Origin: Cupriavidus necator A5-1
GTDB taxonomy: Bacteria; Pseudomonadota; Gammaproteobacteria; Burkholderiales; Burkholderiaceae
Direction: 5' to 3'
Length of the DNA stretch: 64,000 bases
Assembly (NCBI RefSeq): GCF_000744095.1
Contig: NZ_JQLI01000001.1
Location: 2,170,001-2,234,000 of the forward strand
Shown: in pieces, positions 54,304-63,041 of the stretch
Layout of the letters: every line of letters begins with the position of its first letter
Position numbering within the stretch: the first letter of the stretch is position 1
Program-made: the position numbers and the translations under genes
Notes under the pieces: model-generated
Seen by the model: the letters and a program-made list of their open reading frames with translations, nothing else
Databases searched by the model: none
Told to the model about the DNA's origin: nothing

Positions 54304-55260
54304 ATGAGTGCCCACCAGTCCCTGACCCTGCGTGTCCAGGCCATGCGTTACGAAGCGCGCGGCGTGGTCAGCATCGAACTGCAAGATCCCGAAGGGAAGA
54401 CCCTGCCCGAGTACAGCCCGGGCGCCCATATCGACCTGCACCTGGGCAACGGCCTGGTGCGCAGCTACTCGCTGTGCGGTGCGCCGGAAGTGCGCCAGCG
54501 CTATACCGTGGGCGTGCTGCTGGACCGCGGCAGCCGCGGCGGCTCGCGCTATGTGCACGAGCAGCTGCGCGTGGGCACCACGCTGACCGTGGGCGCGCCG
54601 CGCAACAATTTTGCGCTGGACGAGTCCGCCGCGCACACCGTGCTGGTCGCCGGCGGCATCGGCGTCACGCCGATCGTCTGCATGGCGCGCCGGCTGGCTG
54701 AACTGGGCAAGTCGTTCACGCTGCTGTACTGTGCGCGTTCGCGCGCCGAGGCGGCGTTTGTCGAACAACTGTCGGCGCATGGCGATGCGGTGCGCTTCCA
54801 CTTCGACGACGAGGCTGGCGTACCGCCGGACCTGAAGGCGATGCTGGCCGGTCAGGGTGCGCAAACGCACTTCTACTGCTGCGGCCCCGGCCCGATGCTG
54901 AAGGCGTTCGAAGCTGCCTGCGAAGCGCACGGTTATCCGAATGTCCATATCGAGCGCTTTGCCGCCGATCCGTCGACCGAGGCCGTGCAGGAGGGCGAAT
55001 ACGTGGTGTCGCTGTCGCGCACCGGTAGCACCGTCAAGGTCCCGTCGGGCAAGTCGCTGCTGGACGCACTGCTCGATGCCGGCGTGGAGATGGATTACAG
55101 CTGCCGCGAAGGCGTGTGCGGCTCGTGCGAGACCGCGGTGCTGGAAGGCTGCCCGGACCACCGCGACAGCGTGCTGAGCAACAGCGAGCGGGCCAGCAAC
55201 AAGACCATGATGGTGTGCGTGTCTGGCTGCAAGGGCAGCAAGCTGGTGCTGGACCTGTAG
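54304..55260 (+). CDS. phthalate-dioxygenase-reductase type electron carrier (VanB-like)
   Basis: 318 residues. FMN motif R53-x-Y-S, NAD motif GGIGVTP (117-123) and CGPGPM (193-198), then a plant-type ferredoxin domain with Cys267, Cys272, Cys275 and Cys305. It passes electrons from NADH to the Rieske oxygenase encoded at 45008; the two form a class IA system although their genes are 8 kb apart in the operon. An AAGGAAGC ribosome site precedes it. Confidence 0.93.
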   Translation: MSAHQSLTLRVQAMRYEARGVVSIELQDPEGKTLPEYSPGAHIDLHLGNGLVRSYSLCGAPEVRQRYTVGVLLDRGSRGGSRYVHEQLRVGTTLTVGAPRNNFALDESAAHTVLVAGGIGVTPIVCMARRLAELGKSFTLLYCARSRAEAAFVEQLSAHGDAVRFHFDDEAGVPPDLKAMLAGQGAQTHFYCCGPGPMLKAFEAACEAHGYPNVHIERFAADPSTEAVQEGEYVVSLSRTGSTVKVPSGKSLLDALLDAGVEMDYSCREGVCGSCETAVLEGCPDHRDSVLSNSERASNKTMMVCVSGCKGSKLVLDL

Positions 55261-55292
55261 CCGCTGCTCGACCTGCAATTTCCCGATTGGGT

Positions 55293-55324
55293 GCTCCCCT
55301 CTCCCGCTAGCGGGAGAGGGGAGC
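55293..55324. repeat. dispersed palindromic repeat, copy 3
   Basis: Perfect 32-bp palindrome without a spacer (16-bp arms starting GCTCCCCTCTCCCGCT), between the reductase and MFS genes. Same core as at 31246 and 51671. Confidence 0.9.
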
Positions 55325-55374
55325 AAACCTCCCGCAAGCCGGGGGCCCACCAAAGAATCAAACCGAGAAGCCCC

Positions 55375-56841
55375 GTGTTGACCCAGAGACAAGACGCAGC
55401 GCCGCCCGGCGCGCTGGTGGCCGCCACCGCAGGTATCGTGACCACCGCCGACAGTGCCACCCAGGGCGCCGCCACGGCAACCGCCCGTACCGGCCCCGTC
55501 ACCCGCGGCAACATCATCGCCCGCATCGAACGCATGCCGGGCAATGCCATGCATATCCGCGCCCGGCTGCTGATCGGCCTGGCCACGTTCTTCGACGGCT
55601 TCGATGTCATCGCCATTGCCGCCACGCTGCCGCTGCTGATCGCGCAGTGGTCGCTGACGCCGGGCCAGATCGGCTTCCTGATCGCGGCGCCTTCGGTCGG
55701 CCAGCTGGTCGGCGCGCTGCTGTTCCCGGGGTTGGCCGAGCGCTTCGGCCGGCTGCGCTCGATCGGCTGGAGCGCGGGCATCATCGGCCTGATGAGCATT
55801 GCCTGCGGCTTCGCGCCGTCGTTCGAGATATTCTTGCTGCTGCGCATCGTGCAGGGCCTCGGCCTTGGCGGTGAGCTGCCGGTGGCCGCCACCTATATCA
55901 ACGAAGTCACGCGCGCGCATGGCCGCGGGCGCTTCGTGCTGCTGTACGAGGTGGTGTTCCCGATCGGCCTGATGGTGTCCAACGGCGTTGGCGCCTGGCT
56001 GGTGCCGCACTACGGCTGGGAGGTGATGTACTTCATCGGCGGCGTGCCGCTGGTGCTGTTCTTTATCCTGCGCCGCGTAATCCCCGAATCGCCGCGCTGG
56101 CTGGCAGAGAAGGGCAGGCTGGAAGAAGCGGATGCCGCACTGCGTGCGTTCGAGGCGCGCGCCAAGGGTCCGCTGCCGCCGCCGGCCAATGCCAGCACCT
56201 ACGACCGCATGACCCAGCACCCGCGCCGGCGCGTGCGCGACCTCGTCAGCAAGCCTTATATCGGCCGCACGCTGGCGGTATGGATGTTGTGGGCGACCTG
56301 CGGCTTTATCCAGTACGGGCTGTCGACGTGGCTGCCTACGGTCTACAAGACCGTCTACCACGCGCCGCTGCAACTGGCGCTGAACCTTGCCGCCGGTGCC
56401 TCGGTGCTGGGCGTGGTCGGTTCGCTGGTATGCGCGATGATCGTCGACAAGGTCGGGCGCAAGCCGGTCATCAACGTGTCTTTCCTGCTATGCGCACTGT
56501 CCCTGGTGCTGGCGGGCGTGTTCCACGCTTCGTCGGTGTACATGGTGGCGACTTTCTGCGCGCTGGCGATGGGCTTCCTCGCGAGCGGCTTTATCACCGC
56601 CTATGTCTATACGCCGGAGCTGTACCCGACCAGCGTGCGCGCGATGGGCTGCGGCCTGGGCGGCGCCTGGCTGAAGCTGGCGGCGATCTTTGCGCCCGGG
56701 TTGATTGCCGGCACCATCGGCAGTGGCAACCTCAGCGTCGCCTTCTTTGCGCTGGCGGTGGTACCGGCGCTGGCGGCCATCACCGTGCATTTCCTGGGCA
56801 TCGAGACCAAGGGTCGGGTGCTGGAGGAACTGGAGGTCTGA
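55375..56841 (+). CDS. MFS transporter, aromatic-acid/H+ symporter type
   Basis: About 488 residues if GTG 55375 is the start; GTG 55438 is also possible, and an earlier codon inside the palindrome is unlikely. Twelve membrane helices begin at RARLLIGLATFFDGFDVIAIAATLPLL, with the family motifs GxLxxRFGRLRSI and PESPRWLAEKGR. NIIARIERMPGNAM before helix 1 is typical of the AAHS (PcaK/BenK-like) group. It probably imports the aromatic substrate. Last gene of the plus-strand cluster. Confidence 0.9.
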   Translation: MLTQRQDAAPPGALVAATAGIVTTADSATQGAATATARTGPVTRGNIIARIERMPGNAMHIRARLLIGLATFFDGFDVIAIAATLPLLIAQWSLTPGQIGFLIAAPSVGQLVGALLFPGLAERFGRLRSIGWSAGIIGLMSIACGFAPSFEIFLLLRIVQGLGLGGELPVAATYINEVTRAHGRGRFVLLYEVVFPIGLMVSNGVGAWLVPHYGWEVMYFIGGVPLVLFFILRRVIPESPRWLAEKGRLEEADAALRAFEARAKGPLPPPANASTYDRMTQHPRRRVRDLVSKPYIGRTLAVWMLWATCGFIQYGLSTWLPTVYKTVYHAPLQLALNLAAGASVLGVVGSLVCAMIVDKVGRKPVINVSFLLCALSLVLAGVFHASSVYMVATFCALAMGFLASGFITAYVYTPELYPTSVRAMGCGLGGAWLKLAAIFAPGLIAGTIGSGNLSVAFFALAVVPALAAITVHFLGIETKGRVLEELEV

Positions 56842-56861
56842 CCGGGGCTCGTCCCGTTCCC

Positions 56862-56898
56862 TTGGGGGCCGCCCACGTAATCGGGGGCGCCCCTTTTT
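56862..56898 (+). terminator. possible terminator after the MFS gene
   Basis: G-rich and C-rich tracts (GGGGGC ... GCGCCCC) followed by CTTTTTCTTT, between the convergent MFS and receptor genes. The stem is not unique. Confidence 0.4.
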
Positions 56899-56913
56899 CT
56901 TTCCGCGGGGCGC

Positions 56914-57867
56914 TCAGTTCATCCGCGCCCCGGTAACCGCCACCACCTTGGCCCAGCGTGCGATCTCGCCCTGCAGGAACTGCGTGAACTGCGCGGCATC
57001 GTTGCCCACCGGCACCAGCCCTTCGCCGGTCAGGCGCTTGCGCATGGCCGGCGATGCCACCGCGGCGCGCACGGCTTTCTCCAGTTGCGCAACCAGGTCC
57101 GCCGGCATGCCGGCCGGGCCGAGCAGGCCATACCACGAGCTGTAATCGAAATTGGGTACCACGTCGGCGATCGGTGCGATCTGCGGGAACGTGGCCAGCC
57201 GCTTCAGGCTGCTGACGCCCAGGCCCTTGACCCGGCCGGCCTGGAGCAGGGGCTGCACGGTGGCGACATTGCCCAGCAGCAGGTCGGCCTGGCCGGCGAC
57301 CACGTCGGCCACCGCAGGGCCCGCGCCCTTGTACGGCACGCTGACCAGGTCGATGCCGGCGTCGTGCTTGAGCATCTCGCCGGCCAGGTGGTTGGCGCTG
57401 CCGAGGCCGGCCACGGCGATGCTGAGCTTGCCGGGTTTGGACTTGGCCAGCGCGATCAGCTCGCGCACGTTGTTCACGCCCAGGTCGGGCCGCGACACCA
57501 GCAGCAGCGGCGAACTGGCGATCAGCGAGATCGGCGTGAAGTCCTTGATCGGGTCGAACGGCTTTTTGTCGAACAGCGCGGGGTTGATGGCGTGGCTGGT
57601 GTAGCTGAGCAGCAGCGTGCCGCCGTCCGGCTCGGCCTTGGCCACCGCGGTTGCCGCGATATTGCCGGCCGCGCCGCCGCGATTCTCGACGATAAAGGGA
57701 TGCTTGAGGCGTTGCTCCAGTTCAGCGGCCAGCGCACGGGCCACCAGGTCGGTGCCGCCGCCGGGCGTGGCGCCGACCAGCAGCTTGGTCACGGCCGGGG
57801 CGGCCTGCAGGGTGCCGGGCAGGATCGTGCTGGCGGTCAGTAACGCCAGGAATTCGCGTCGTTGCAT
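56914..57867 (-). CDS. Bug/TctC-family periplasmic receptor
   Basis: 317 residues with signal peptide (RREFLALLTASTILPGTLQA), then KLLVGATPGGGTDLVARALA, VENRGGAAGN and VPYKGAGPAVADVVAGQADL. The usual VPYPAGG is GATPGGG here, so it is more divergent than the other receptors in the window. It is last in the minus-strand operon that starts at 61942, 71 bp after the amidohydrolase gene. Confidence 0.92.
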   Translation of the reverse strand: MQRREFLALLTASTILPGTLQAAPAVTKLLVGATPGGGTDLVARALAAELEQRLKHPFIVENRGGAAGNIAATAVAKAEPDGGTLLLSYTSHAINPALFDKKPFDPIKDFTPISLIASSPLLLVSRPDLGVNNVRELIALAKSKPGKLSIAVAGLGSANHLAGEMLKHDAGIDLVSVPYKGAGPAVADVVAGQADLLLGNVATVQPLLQAGRVKGLGVSSLKRLATFPQIAPIADVVPNFDYSSWYGLLGPAGMPADLVAQLEKAVRAAVASPAMRKRLTGEGLVPVGNDAAQFTQFLQGEIARWAKVVAVTGARMN

Positions 57868-57938
57868 GTTTTGTCTCCATTTCTCTATTTATGTGTCTGG
57901 GCGATGGGGGCATCGTTGCGGGGCGCGTCCGATCTGCC

Positions 57939-58844
57939 TCAGGTGGGCGGAAAGCCATACAGCAGCGCCGGGTTGTCGACCAGGATACGCCGGCGCACCT
58001 CCGCATCCGGGATCCAGCGGATGAACTCGTCGATCAGCGCGCCGTCGTCGGGCACCTGCTGCGGGGCGTTCAGCGCGGGGTGGGGCCAGTTGGTGCCGAA
58101 CAGCAGGCGATCGGGACGGGTCGCGACCAGCGCGGCAACGATCGGTGCCATGTCGGCATGGCCGGGGCCGGCATCGGAGCGGCGGTACCAGCTCGAGATC
58201 TTGGTCCAGCAGTCCTCGCGCTCGCGCAGCAGCCGCAGCATGGCCTGGAAGCCACGGTTGCCCGGGCCTTCGGTGCCGCGCACGCAGCCCATGTGGTCGA
58301 ACACCAGCGGCACCGGCAGCCGCATCAGCTGCGGCTCCAGCTCGGCGATCTCGTCGGCATGCAGCACATGCACCTGCACATGCCAGCCGAACGGGTGGAT
58401 GCGCTCGGCGAAGTGTGCGATGGCCTGGGTGCCGCCATAGCCCTTCACGTGCGTGGAAACGCGAACGCCCCGCATGCCGCCGGCATGCAGGGCCTGGATT
58501 TCGGCCGCGCTGATGTCAGGATGGAGCCCGGCCACGCCGCGCGCCCGGTCCTGGCCGAGCGCGGCGATGACGTCGAGCGTGAGCCGGTTGTCGGCGCCGT
58601 AGACGCTGGCGCTGACCTGCACGGTGCGCGTCAGCCCGACCTGCCGGCACATCGCCAGGTATTGCTTCAGCGTCGCGGGCGCGGGCGTGTACGAGCGCTC
58701 CGCCACCAGCGGGTAGCAGCGCGGATCGTCGTAGACGTGGCAGTGGCAGTCGGTCGACCCGGGCGGCAGCGTCCAGGCCGGGCGCGATACCTGCGCGCGC
58801 GGCGGCAGGCAGACTGCGGGCTGCGCAACAGTTGGCTGCGTCAT
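57939..58844 (-). CDS. amidohydrolase, 2-pyrone-4,6-dicarboxylate hydrolase (LigI)-like
   Basis: 301 residues from ATG 58844, with TAGGAGGG before it. Metal motif TDCHCHVYDD, then TVQVSASVYGADN, HVQVHVLHADE, VFDHMGC and the C-terminal LLFGTNWPHP are those of the COG3618 group that includes lactone hydrolases of aromatic catabolism. It probably opens a lactone or cleaves a cyclic carboxylate. It follows the receptor gene at 58853 by 8 bp. Confidence 0.88.
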   Translation of the reverse strand: MTQPTVAQPAVCLPPRAQVSRPAWTLPPGSTDCHCHVYDDPRCYPLVAERSYTPAPATLKQYLAMCRQVGLTRTVQVSASVYGADNRLTLDVIAALGQDRARGVAGLHPDISAAEIQALHAGGMRGVRVSTHVKGYGGTQAIAHFAERIHPFGWHVQVHVLHADEIAELEPQLMRLPVPLVFDHMGCVRGTEGPGNRGFQAMLRLLREREDCWTKISSWYRRSDAGPGHADMAPIVAALVATRPDRLLFGTNWPHPALNAPQQVPDDGALIDEFIRWIPDAEVRRRILVDNPALLYGFPPT

Positions 58845-58852
58845 GCGCCCTC

Positions 58853-59821
58853 CTAATTCGAGGCGGTGATGTGGGCGTCGCGGATCACCTGGCCCCACTT
58901 GGCGGTCTCGCGCCGCAGCGTCTTGTCGAAGTCGGCGGGCGGGCCGGCCTGCACGTCGGCGCCGAGTTCGCGGAACTGCTTGGCCGTGCTGTCTTGCGAC
59001 AGCGTCTTCTGCAGCGCCGCGTTGACCCGTGCCAGCACTTCAGGCGGCGTGCCCTTGGGGAACATCAGGCCGGTGGTGGTGGCGGCCTCGAAGCCCGGCA
59101 GGCCGGATTCGGCCAGCGTGGGCAGGTCCGGCATCAGCGACGAGCGCTGCGCGGTGGTCACGCCCAGCGCCTTGAGCTTGCCGGCGCGGATCTGCGTCAG
59201 CGTGGAGGCGAGCTGGTCGAAGGTCAGGTCGACATGGCCGCCCAGCAGGTCGGCCACGGCCAGGCTGCTGCCCTTGTACGGCACGTGCAGCAGCTTGATG
59301 CCGCTCTGCTTCTGGAAGTACTCGCCGGTCAGGTGCGCTGCGGTGCCCACGCCCGCGGTGGCCAGCGTCAGCTTGCCGGGGCGCGTGCGCGCGTAGGCGA
59401 TGAACTCGGCCAGCGTGGTAGCGGGCACCTTGGGGCTGACCACCAGCACCAGCGGCGCGCGCGAGATCGGCCCGGCCGAAACCAGGTCGCGCTCGGGCGT
59501 CAGCGTGGCGGCGGGGTTCAGCGCCTTCAGCGGCGCCAGTGCGCCGGTGGACGCGAGCAACGCGGTGTAGCCGTCGGGTGCGGAACGGGCCACCAATTCA
59601 GCGCCGACCAGGCCGGCGGCGCCGGCGCGGTTCTCCACCACCACGGTCTGGCCGAGCGACTCGGACAGGCCCGCGGCGATGATGCGCGCGGTGGCATCGA
59701 TATTGCCGCCGGGCGGGAAGGGCACGACCAGCTTGATCGGCTTGTCGGGATAGGCGGCAGCCGCGGTGGTGGCGGCTGCGCAGAGCAAGGCGCCGAACAC
59801 GGCGCGCAGGCGGTTGATCAT
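58853..59821 (-). CDS. Bug/TctC-family periplasmic receptor
   Basis: 322 residues. Signal peptide (RLRAVFGALLCAAATTAAAA), YPDKPIKLVVPFPPGGNIDATARIIA, VVVENRAGAAGLVG, VPYKGSSLAVADLLGGHVDL and LPTLAESGLPGFE. Third gene of the minus-strand operon, between the lyase and the amidohydrolase. Confidence 0.93.
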   Translation of the reverse strand: MINRLRAVFGALLCAAATTAAAAYPDKPIKLVVPFPPGGNIDATARIIAAGLSESLGQTVVVENRAGAAGLVGAELVARSAPDGYTALLASTGALAPLKALNPAATLTPERDLVSAGPISRAPLVLVVSPKVPATTLAEFIAYARTRPGKLTLATAGVGTAAHLTGEYFQKQSGIKLLHVPYKGSSLAVADLLGGHVDLTFDQLASTLTQIRAGKLKALGVTTAQRSSLMPDLPTLAESGLPGFEAATTTGLMFPKGTPPEVLARVNAALQKTLSQDSTAKQFRELGADVQAGPPADFDKTLRRETAKWGQVIRDAHITASN

Positions 59822-59885
59822 GGTTGTCTCCCCGAAGGTCTTTCTGGATCTAATAATGGTGGCGATAATGCGGCGGCGCGTGCCG

Positions 59886-60773
59886 TCAGTCGTCTTCCGC
59901 GTAGCGGCGGCCGGCCTCGAGTAGTGGGGGCGTGCCGATCAGCCGGTTCAGGGCATCGAAGTCGTTCATTTCCTCCATGAAGGCGCGCGTGCTGCCGTCG
60001 GCCTTGAGCCCGGCAAAATAGCGCTGCAGCTGGTGCGAGAGGAAGCGCACGGTGCCGCCCGGGTAGATCACGATGCGGTAGCCGCGCTCGCCCAGTTCGG
60101 CTGCGCTCTGGATCGGCGTCTTGCCGCCCTCGACCATATTGGCCAGTAGCGGCACGCGTGCGCCGAAGCGGCCGCAGACGCGGTCCATGTCGGCGGCGGA
60201 CACCACCGCCTCGATGAAGAGCGCATCGACGCCGCAGGCCAGGTAGGCCTCGGCGCGCTCGATGGCGGCGTCCAGGCCTTCCACCGCGACGGCGTCGGTA
60301 CGCGCCAGGATCAGCGTGTCGGCGTCATGGCGCGCGTCGAGTGCGGCGCGCAGCTTGCCGCACATCTCGCGCACCGACACCAGCGACTTGCCGACGAGGT
60401 GGCCGCAGCGCTTGGGGAAGCTTTGGTCCTCGAGCTGGATCATCGCGGCACCGGCGCGCTCGAAGGCGCGCACCGTGCGCTGCGTGTTGAGTGCATTGCC
60501 GTAGCCGGTGTCGCCGTCGACGATCACCGGCAGCGACACGCGGTCGGTGATGCGCGCCAGCACGTCGGCGGTCTCGGTGGCCGTGGTCAGGCCCACGTCG
60601 GAGCGGCCCAGCAGCGTGTAGGCGACCGCGCCGCCCGACAGGTACAGCGCTTCGAAGCCGGCCTGCTCGGCCAGCAAGGCGCTGAGCGCATCGTAGACGC
60701 CCGGAGCCAGCACCGGCTCGCGCCGGCACAGGCGTTCTTTCAGCGAAAGAGCTTGCATGCCGGCGCCGCTCAT
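59886..60773 (-). CDS. isocitrate lyase / PEP mutase family protein
   Basis: 295 residues of the TIM-barrel lyase family (methylisocitrate lyase, oxaloacetate decarboxylase, dimethylmalate lyase). The metal site VDGDTGYGN (86-92) and the family motif with the general acid Cys, KRCGH (121-125), are intact. It should cleave a C-C bond in a 2- or 3-hydroxy or oxo dicarboxylate. It overlaps the oxygenase gene by 4 bp (ATGA). The short form and lack of an N-terminal extension fit the dimethylmalate/oxaloacetate group better than true isocitrate lyase. Confidence 0.88.
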   Translation of the reverse strand: MSGAGMQALSLKERLCRREPVLAPGVYDALSALLAEQAGFEALYLSGGAVAYTLLGRSDVGLTTATETADVLARITDRVSLPVIVDGDTGYGNALNTQRTVRAFERAGAAMIQLEDQSFPKRCGHLVGKSLVSVREMCGKLRAALDARHDADTLILARTDAVAVEGLDAAIERAEAYLACGVDALFIEAVVSAADMDRVCGRFGARVPLLANMVEGGKTPIQSAAELGERGYRIVIYPGGTVRFLSHQLQRYFAGLKADGSTRAFMEEMNDFDALNRLIGTPPLLEAGRRYAEDD

Positions 60774-61942
60774 GCCGTGGCTCCCTCGGCGACCTTAGCC
60801 GCATGTTCGGCCAGGATGCGCGCCATGTCTTCCTGAAGCAACTGCGGGCGCCAGATCTCGAACAGCATGCCGAGCGCGGCCGCCTGGCGCTTCTCATAGT
60901 CGAGGAATGCCTCCGTGATCTCGCTGCCGCGCACGCCGCCGCGCACCGATCCGGCACGCACGTCGCCGTAGTACTCCTTCCAGTCGTCGGGCAGCGGCTG
61001 CGAACCCGGCACCGCCAGCCACAGGCGGAACAGGTGGCGTTTGCGATCCGGCTCTTCATAGTCTTCGAACGGCGTGCGCGAATGCAGCGTGACATAGTTG
61101 TTCAGCAGCTGCATGTCGCCTTGCTCCAGCTCCATGGTGAAGCACAGCTGGTCGCTCGGCATCAGTTCGTCGAGCAGGTCCAGCGCCTCGACCTGCGCCG
61201 GCGTGAGGCGCGGCAGCTCGGCGAAGTCGCGCTGGGCGGCGTCGGTGTTCTTGCGGTTGGTGCGCGCCGAGAAATACTCGGGGTGGCTGCCGAAGATCGG
61301 GCAGCGGTAGTAGGGCGGCTGGCTGGGATCCTGGGTGCCCTGGTAGCTGTGGAAGAAGGTTCCCTTGAGCACCGGGATCAGGTCGGGGCGACGACGCTGC
61401 ACCTCCTCATACAGGGCGATCGAGCTGATCACCTTGCTGGTGCCGCCTGCGCGGGCAGTGCGGCGGCACAGCAGACCGACCACGTCGCACGAGTCCTGGT
61501 GGAAATCCAGCCCGGCATTGGTGTTGTAGCCGCGGCCGCCCTTGACCTTGTATTCGCCGCCTTCGTTGCGCACGTCGTTCATGAACTGGCTGGCGCGATT
61601 CTGCGTGCGGCCCACGCCCATGTACAGGCTCATGCCCCAGTAGGCCAGGCGCGATTCTTCCTCGGTCCATTCGTCGACCGGGAAGCCCTTGACCAGGCAC
61701 ATGCCCCAGCCACCCTGGGTGACGTCGATGGCGCGCTTGAGCACTGCGCGCGCGGCGTCGTTGAGCGGGAAGTCGGCCTGTTCCATCTCCAGCAGCGGCT
61801 TGTTCAGCGCCTTGGCGTGGTTGAGGGCTTCGCGCATGCCCTGGATTTCTGCCTCGTTCATGCGCAGGACCCAGGAGCGGTCCTCACGGGCTTGCTGGGC
61901 GGTCCAGGCGACGGGGCGTTGCGATGCGGCGATGGGTGACAT
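60770..61942 (-). CDS. TauD/clavaminate-synthase-like Fe(II) 2-oxoglutarate oxygenase
   Basis: 390 residues from ATG 61942, preceded by GAAGGAGCC; upstream ATGs lack a site. The iron triad is His148-x-Asp150 (FHQDSCD) and His288 (VTLHSR), with Arg307 (LFRLW) as the 2-oxoglutarate ligand. It should hydroxylate a small organic substrate. First gene of an operon with a lyase, receptors and a lactonase-like hydrolase, divergent from a LysR gene. The substrate is unknown. Confidence 0.88.
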   Translation of the reverse strand: MSPIAASQRPVAWTAQQAREDRSWVLRMNEAEIQGMREALNHAKALNKPLLEMEQADFPLNDAARAVLKRAIDVTQGGWGMCLVKGFPVDEWTEEESRLAYWGMSLYMGVGRTQNRASQFMNDVRNEGGEYKVKGGRGYNTNAGLDFHQDSCDVVGLLCRRTARAGGTSKVISSIALYEEVQRRRPDLIPVLKGTFFHSYQGTQDPSQPPYYRCPIFGSHPEYFSARTNRKNTDAAQRDFAELPRLTPAQVEALDLLDELMPSDQLCFTMELEQGDMQLLNNYVTLHSRTPFEDYEEPDRKRHLFRLWLAVPGSQPLPDDWKEYYGDVRAGSVRGGVRGSEITEAFLDYEKRQAAALGMLFEIWRPQLLQEDMARILAEHAAKVAEGATA

Positions 61943-62050
61943 GTCGGAGGGCTCCTTCGGGTGTTTGGGCATGACGTTGGAAGCAAGTCTAGCGACGTCG
62001 CCTATCATTAGAAAAGCGAACATATTTGAGTTACTTCATAAGAGTTTTTG
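61943..62050. promoter_or_regulatory. divergent promoter/LysR operator region
   Basis: AT-rich 108-bp gap between the oxygenase operon and its LysR gene, with an A/T tract at 62003-62050. LysR-type sites are expected here; no single palindrome stands out. Confidence 0.45.
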
Positions 62051-62950
62051 ATGAAGATTGAGACCTTCCATACGCTCGAGGGTGTGCTGCAGACCGGCAC
62101 CTTTGCCGGCGCCGCGCGCCAGGCCAACGTCACGCCCAGCGCCGTCAGCATGCAGATGAAGCAACTTGAGCAGTACCTGGGCAAGCCGCTGTTCGACCGT
62201 TCCGGGCTGCAGGCGCGGCCCAACCAGCTAGCGCACGACGTGGCCGACACCATGCGCCAGGCGCTGCAGAACCTGGAGGCCCTGCGCGCCGGCAGCGGGC
62301 TGGCGGTGGAAGGGGTGGTGCGGCTGGGGGTGATCGAGTCGCTGCAGCCGGTCGTGCTGCCCGGCATCGTGCGTTATGTGCGCGAGCGGCATCCCAGGCT
62401 GGAGTTGCGCCTGGTGCGCGGCCGCAGCAGCACGCTGACGGCATCGGTCAAGGCGGGGGATATCGATGCGGCGCTGGTGGCGCAACCGGCAGGCGGCGGC
62501 TCGGCGCGGCTGCGCTGGACGCCCATGATGCGGCGCGAACTGATGCTGATCGCACCACCCGCGTCCACCGAGACCAACGTGGCCTCGCTGTTCCGGCTGT
62601 ACGACTGGATCCGCTACGACCGCAATACGGTGTCAGGGGCGATGGCGGCACAGTATGTGCACACGCATGTGTCCGAAATCCGCGGCACGCTGGAATTCGA
62701 CAGTGCCCCGGCGATCGTGGCGATGGTCAGTGCGGGGCTGGGTGTGTCGATCCTGCAGGGGCCCGATCCGACGCTGGTGCAGAACTATCCGGTGCGGCTG
62801 GTGCGGCTGGGCCGCGCGGCACCGGTGCTGACGCTGTCGATGGTGACGCGCAAGGGCGATGATGACAACCGCTCGGTCGCGGCTGTGCGCGACGCCATGC
62901 GGATGACGTTGGCTTCGTACCAGCGCCAGAACGTGGCGGCGCGGCACTGA
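62051..62950 (+). CDS. LysR-family regulator
   Basis: 299 residues. Helix-turn-helix in FHTLEGVLQTGTFAGAARQANVTPSAVSMQMKQLEQYLGKPLFDRS, effector domain from about 90 (VVRLGVIESLQPVVLPGIVRYVRERHPRLEL). Start at ATG 62051; the TTG just before is not needed. It probably regulates the divergent oxygenase/lyase operon. A hairpin with a T-rich tail follows at 62980. Confidence 0.92.
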   Translation: MKIETFHTLEGVLQTGTFAGAARQANVTPSAVSMQMKQLEQYLGKPLFDRSGLQARPNQLAHDVADTMRQALQNLEALRAGSGLAVEGVVRLGVIESLQPVVLPGIVRYVRERHPRLELRLVRGRSSTLTASVKAGDIDAALVAQPAGGGSARLRWTPMMRRELMLIAPPASTETNVASLFRLYDWIRYDRNTVSGAMAAQYVHTHVSEIRGTLEFDSAPAIVAMVSAGLGVSILQGPDPTLVQNYPVRLVRLGRAAPVLTLSMVTRKGDDDNRSVAAVRDAMRMTLASYQRQNVAARH

Positions 62951-62979
62951 GCCGTCGGAGGTAAGGGCCGGGGTCCGGC

Positions 62980-62998
62980 ACCGGCAAGCCGGTTCTTT
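62980..62998 (+). terminator. short hairpin terminator
   Basis: Stem ACCGGC / GCCGGT with an AA centre, then TCTTTG, 30 bp after the LysR stop. Confidence 0.5.
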
Positions 62999-63041
62999 GA
63001 CGGCTCCAGCGGCGCAGTTCCTCCGGGAACCATTTCTCTTG

